Source of the DNA: Candidatus Wallbacteria bacterium
GTDB taxonomy: Bacteria; Muiribacteriota; JAQTZZ01
DNA: 8,024 nucleotides
Direction of reading: 5' to 3'
NCBI GenBank assembly: GCA_028687545.1
Contig: JAQTZZ010000090.1
Location: forward strand, 1-8,024
In this document: positions 6,096-8,024 of the stretch, in pieces
Position numbering within the stretch: position 1 is the first letter of the stretch
Layout: every line of letters begins with the position of its first letter
Translations under genes and position numbers: made by a program
Notes under the pieces: model-generated
What the model saw: the letters and a program-made list of their open reading frames with translations, nothing else
Databases searched by the model: none
Told to the model about the DNA's origin: nothing

Positions 6096-6842
6096 TCAGT
6101 CCGGCAGCGTCGCGTCCTGCCTTCTCTTGCTCCCGCAATACGGGCAGTATTTCCAGTCCAGGTTGAGCATTTCCTTGCAGCCCGGACAGGTGATCCTCAT
6201 CGTGATCTTGTCCTTTTCCTGGTTGAGATGCAGCTTCACCAGGCTCTTGACAGGATCAATGATCAGGGACCGTTTCCACTCCTTGACTGCTTCCATTTCC
6301 AGACCAGTTTCAAAGTAATGCAGGCCGCGGTAATAATGGATCAGGGCCAGGTTGCTCTTGGCGGAATCATACTCAGGATTCAGTTCCAGAGCCTTTTTGA
6401 TCGATTCCAGAGCTTCCTCGAAGCGTTTGAGCTTGATCAGAATCACTCCGCGGATATTATAATAATCCGGGTAATTCGGCTTTTTCCGGCAGGCGATCTC
6501 AATCTCCATCAGGGCGTCCTGAAACTGATTCTTGTTCATATACTCCAGCGCCATCCGCTTGTGAGCGGAAGTCGCTTCTTCCCTCTTCGTCACAGTCAGG
6601 CCGAAAGTATCCATATAGTTCGGGTCCAGCAGATAAGCGCGTTCAAAAGCTTTCACAGCATCGTCTTTCAGACCGCTGTCTGAATAAGTGACCCCCAGAT
6701 TCACATATGCTTCCACATAAGTCTGATTCAGGGAGATGGCCTGCTTGAAATACTTGATGGCCTGCATAGTCTTTCCTTCTTCGTACGCCCTGATGCCCTG
6801 CATGTTCTGAAAATCGGGGAAAGTTTCCTTGTCTTTCTGCAT
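6096..6842 (-). CDS. TPR protein with C-terminal zinc ribbon
   Basis: This is a 248-residue protein without signal peptide or membrane segment, so probably cytoplasmic. TPR repeats are seen at about 10-43, 44-77 (EAYVNLGVTYSDSGLKDDAV), 91-124, 125-158 (ALESIKKALELNPE) and a stretched copy near 160-198. Repeats two and three are split by about 13 residues. The C-terminus carries CPGC (219-222) and CPYC (233-236), a four-cysteine zinc ribbon spaced C-x2-C-x10-C-x2-C. TPR arrays bind peptides or partner proteins, and the ribbon may bind protein or nucleic acid; the partner is unknown. The start has a GAGGT site (minus strand, near 6848-6852) about 6 bases upstream. It is the last gene of a three-gene operon, 12 bp after the exported TPR-like gene, and ends at the terminator at 6047-6070. 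Confidence 0.88.
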   Translation of the reverse strand: MQKDKETFPDFQNMQGIRAYEEGKTMQAIKYFKQAISLNQTYVEAYVNLGVTYSDSGLKDDAVKAFERAYLLDPNYMDTFGLTVTKREEATSAHKRMALEYMNKNQFQDALMEIEIACRKKPNYPDYYNIRGVILIKLKRFEEALESIKKALELNPEYDSAKSNLALIHYYRGLHYFETGLEMEAVKEWKRSLIIDPVKSLVKLHLNQEKDKITMRITCPGCKEMLNLDWKYCPYCGSKRRQDATLPD

Positions 6843-6854
6843 GTTGTGACCTCG

Positions 6855-7301
6855 CTAGTTTATTGTTTTTACGAATAGATATCTGTTTACCTGCTCCCAG
6901 GAAAGTCTTGAAAACTTTGTATCTGGAAAATTACGGATGATTTTCTTGTATTCATGAAAAGCGCTCTGAAAATCCCCGCTGGATTCATACGCCATGGCCA
7001 GCAGGTATCTGTCTTCGGCATTCAGAGGGGTGTCCTGAAGTTCCTTCTGCAGGCAGGCTATCGCCGATTTGATCAGGCCTTTTTCCGACTTGCCCAGTAT
7101 CTTGTCATCAACTGTTACAGCCTTCAGATAAAGAATGAATGCCTGCTTGACGTTTTCGCTGTCATACATGCTCATAGCCTGGGTAAACAGATTTTCCGAA
7201 AGCTGCTGCAGCGGAGTGAGATGGCCTTGTGCAGATGTAACATTGTATGCAAAACACAGGGAAACATTGATCGCCAGGAATATCACCAGTGCAGTTTTCA
7301 T
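6855..7301 (-). CDS. exported TPR-like protein
   Basis: This is a 148-residue protein with an N-terminal signal peptide (hydrophobic core about 4-17, cleavage likely after CFA or TSA). The sequence VSLC lacks the small residue needed before a lipobox cysteine, so a lipoprotein is unlikely. The mature part is helical. Residues about 33-66 and 96-130 fit degenerate TPR units; the second (RYLLAMAYESSGDFQSAFHEYKKIIRNFPD) is clear and resembles BamD/YbgF-type periplasmic TPRs. A role as a periplasmic scaffold is inference. The start is supported by AAAGGA about 8 bases upstream. It overlaps the 65-residue upstream frame by 4 bp (ATGA), a typical sign of translational coupling, and lies 12 bp before the zinc-ribbon TPR gene. 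Confidence 0.82.
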   Translation of the reverse strand: MKTALVIFLAINVSLCFAYNVTSAQGHLTPLQQLSENLFTQAMSMYDSENVKQAFILYLKAVTVDDKILGKSEKGLIKSAIACLQKELQDTPLNAEDRYLLAMAYESSGDFQSAFHEYKKIIRNFPDTKFSRLSWEQVNRYLFVKTIN

Positions 7302-7495
7302 ATACCGATCCTTTGCTTGATCTTACGGCAGAGCCGGAACAGGATTCTGCCGCCACGCTCGATCTCTGATTCGAGACGTTTCCTCTCAAAGCCATCACCA
7401 TAGATATTGATGATGAATATTTCTTCAGCAAACATTGTCTTTTTTCCGCACCACATACTCTTTTTTGCCCTCAGGTTTTTTATCGGCTGAATCAT
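7298..7495 (-). CDS. small hypothetical protein, first gene of the TPR operon
   Basis: This is a 65-residue basic protein of no recognised family. Its middle (about 22-35) is hydrophobic beta-like (EEIFIINIYGDGF), then charged and helical (RKRLESEIERG), ending in a basic stretch RLCRKIKQRIGI. The best evidence that it is real is its position: its TGA overlaps the ATG of the exported TPR-like gene by 4 bp, and the operon has no other first gene. ATG 7495 has no Shine-Dalgarno sequence. Internal ATGs at residues 14 and 21 would give 52- or 45-residue forms, and the sequence does not decide between them. Confidence 0.5.
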   Translation of the reverse strand: MIQPIKNLRAKKSMWCGKKTMFAEEIFIINIYGDGFERKRLESEIERGGRILFRLCRKIKQRIGI

Positions 7496-7546
7496 TGGAA
7501 AATAAAGACTATTATCTGCAAATTGGTATGCTGGTATCTCTGAATT

Positions 7547-7578
7547 TTTCCCAAAACACCTTCGGTCGTTTTGGGAAA
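7547..7578. repeat. 11-bp palindrome between divergent genes
   Basis: Arms TTTCCCAAAAC (7547-7557) and GTTTTGGGAAA (7568-7578) are perfect reverse complements around a 10-nt core that can pair further (ACC/GGT). It lies in the 106-bp gap between the minus-strand TPR operon and the pseudopilin gene. Neither side ends in a run of T after the stem, so it is not a standard terminator. An operator or a 5' leader hairpin shared by the divergent genes fits the position. I found no convincing -35/-10 pair for either gene in this gap. Confidence 0.6.
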
Positions 7579-7601
7579 CCGGATATGTTAATATGTGAAG
7601 G

Positions 7602-8024
7602 ATGAGGACAGCCCCTGGCCATTATTCCGGTTTTACTTTGCTGGAACTGATCATTGTTCTGGCATTGATCATCATCCTCAGTGTCGCTGTCGTACCTTAC
7701 GTGGCAAGCATGATTACAGACCAGCGCGAAATAAATACCAGGTTCACCGAAAAAACTATTGCTGAGGCAATCTCTGCTTATTATAAAATTTCTTATGATA
7801 CAAGTCTGAAACCATTGAAGCCATTGGAGCAGACTATTGACCCGATTCAGTATCTGGTTGCGCACAATTTCCTCAATTTTATCCCAAAAGACAGCTGTGA
7901 CAGGGATTTCAGGGTGGAAATCAACACCACAAAAGCGGGAAGCCGTTCAGGCGTCAACGGGGAAACAGCTGTGGATGTTTATATCGGGGAATATTATCTG
8001 ACTATCAGATCAGGAGGGCCGGAT
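7602..8024 (+). CDS. type II secretion/type IV pilus pseudopilin, 3' end off window
   Basis: At least 141 residues are coded, and the frame runs open to the window edge without a stop. Residues 1-10 (MRTAPGHYSG) are a prepilin leader ending in Gly. Mature Phe+1 and Glu+5 (FTLLE) are the invariant prepilin peptidase and assembly residues, followed by the hydrophobic helix LIIVLALIIILSVAVVPYVA. The globular part then begins (about 33 onward), with a helix (TRFTEKTIAEAISAYY) and a variable beta region. The length and sequence fit minor or GspG/GspH-like pseudopilins, which form the short pseudopilus that drives type II secretion or prime pili. An in-frame TGA at 7596-7598 fixes the start at ATG 7602. 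The only Shine-Dalgarno-like bases (GAAGG, 7597-7601) touch the start with no spacer, so initiation may be weak or unusual. Confidence 0.88.
   Translation, partial: MRTAPGHYSGFTLLELIIVLALIIILSVAVVPYVASMITDQREINTRFTEKTIAEAISAYYKISYDTSLKPLKPLEQTIDPIQYLVAHNFLNFIPKDSCDRDFRVEINTTKAGSRSGVNGETAVDVYIGEYYLTIRSGGPD

Noticed and set aside
6228-6683. 151-codon plus-strand frame opposite the TPR gene
   Set aside because: It is antisense to a clear TPR protein with a ribosome site and terminator. It has no start signals and its composition reflects the other strand.
7547-7578. Intrinsic terminator
   Set aside because: The stem is followed by A-rich sequence on the minus strand and AAACC-type sequence on the plus strand, not by T residues. 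It also sits upstream of both genes rather than after one.
7512-7865. 117-codon minus-strand frame near the right edge
   Set aside because: It lies mostly opposite the prepilin-motif gene, whose leader, +1 Phe and +5 Glu are unmistakable. The minus frame shows no family features.

Overview
The window reads as ordinary chromosomal DNA from a Gram-negative-type bacterium of roughly mid-40s percent GC. The signs are a lipoprotein signal peptide, a type II secretion/type IV pilus-type prepilin, exported TPR proteins and large Ig/carboxypeptidase-regulatory surface proteins. None of the genes is a close match to a well-studied lineage. The style (SGWNL surface modules, CNB-GAF regulators, TPR plus zinc-ribbon proteins) would fit a deep-branching uncultivated phylum such as Riflebacteria or Wallbacteria, but that is a guess. 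I see no tRNA, rRNA, CRISPR array, transposase gene or recognisable defence gene.

Layout, left to right. Positions 1-170 are non-coding and hold a perfect 17-bp inverted repeat. A DUF2953-like membrane-anchored protein (171-830, minus) and a cyclic-nucleotide-binding + GAF regulator (901-1866, plus) are transcribed divergently from a 70-bp gap holding a near-consensus sigma70 promoter. After a 273-bp gap with a well-formed promoter and four copies of a CAAGTAAR motif comes a two-gene surface operon. Its first gene encodes an exported protein with two SGWNL modules and a carboxypeptidase-regulatory-like domain (2140-3210). Its second encodes a 779-residue multidomain lipoprotein (3226-5565) that ends at a hairpin terminator.

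Positions 5611-6043 hold no gene but are rich in inverted repeats. One is a REP/MITE-like pair with GGGGTCAGGTC-type ends. Another is a tight cluster of strong GC hairpins closed by an outer stem, which could be a structured RNA or a mobile palindromic element. This is the part of the window least explained by known gene content.

From 7495 down to 6096 (minus) lies a three-gene operon: a 65-residue unknown, an exported TPR-like protein and a cytoplasmic TPR protein with a C-terminal zinc ribbon. The spacing is tight (a 4-bp ATGA overlap, then 12 bp) and it ends at a terminator that could work in both directions. Diverging from it is the start of a pseudopilin gene (7602 to the window end, open at the edge).

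Taken together, the window looks like cell-envelope and surface biology: displayed adhesin-like proteins, TPR scaffolds and a secretion or pilus pseudopilin. A second-messenger sensor could regulate nearby functions, but no direct link between these operons is visible in the sequence.
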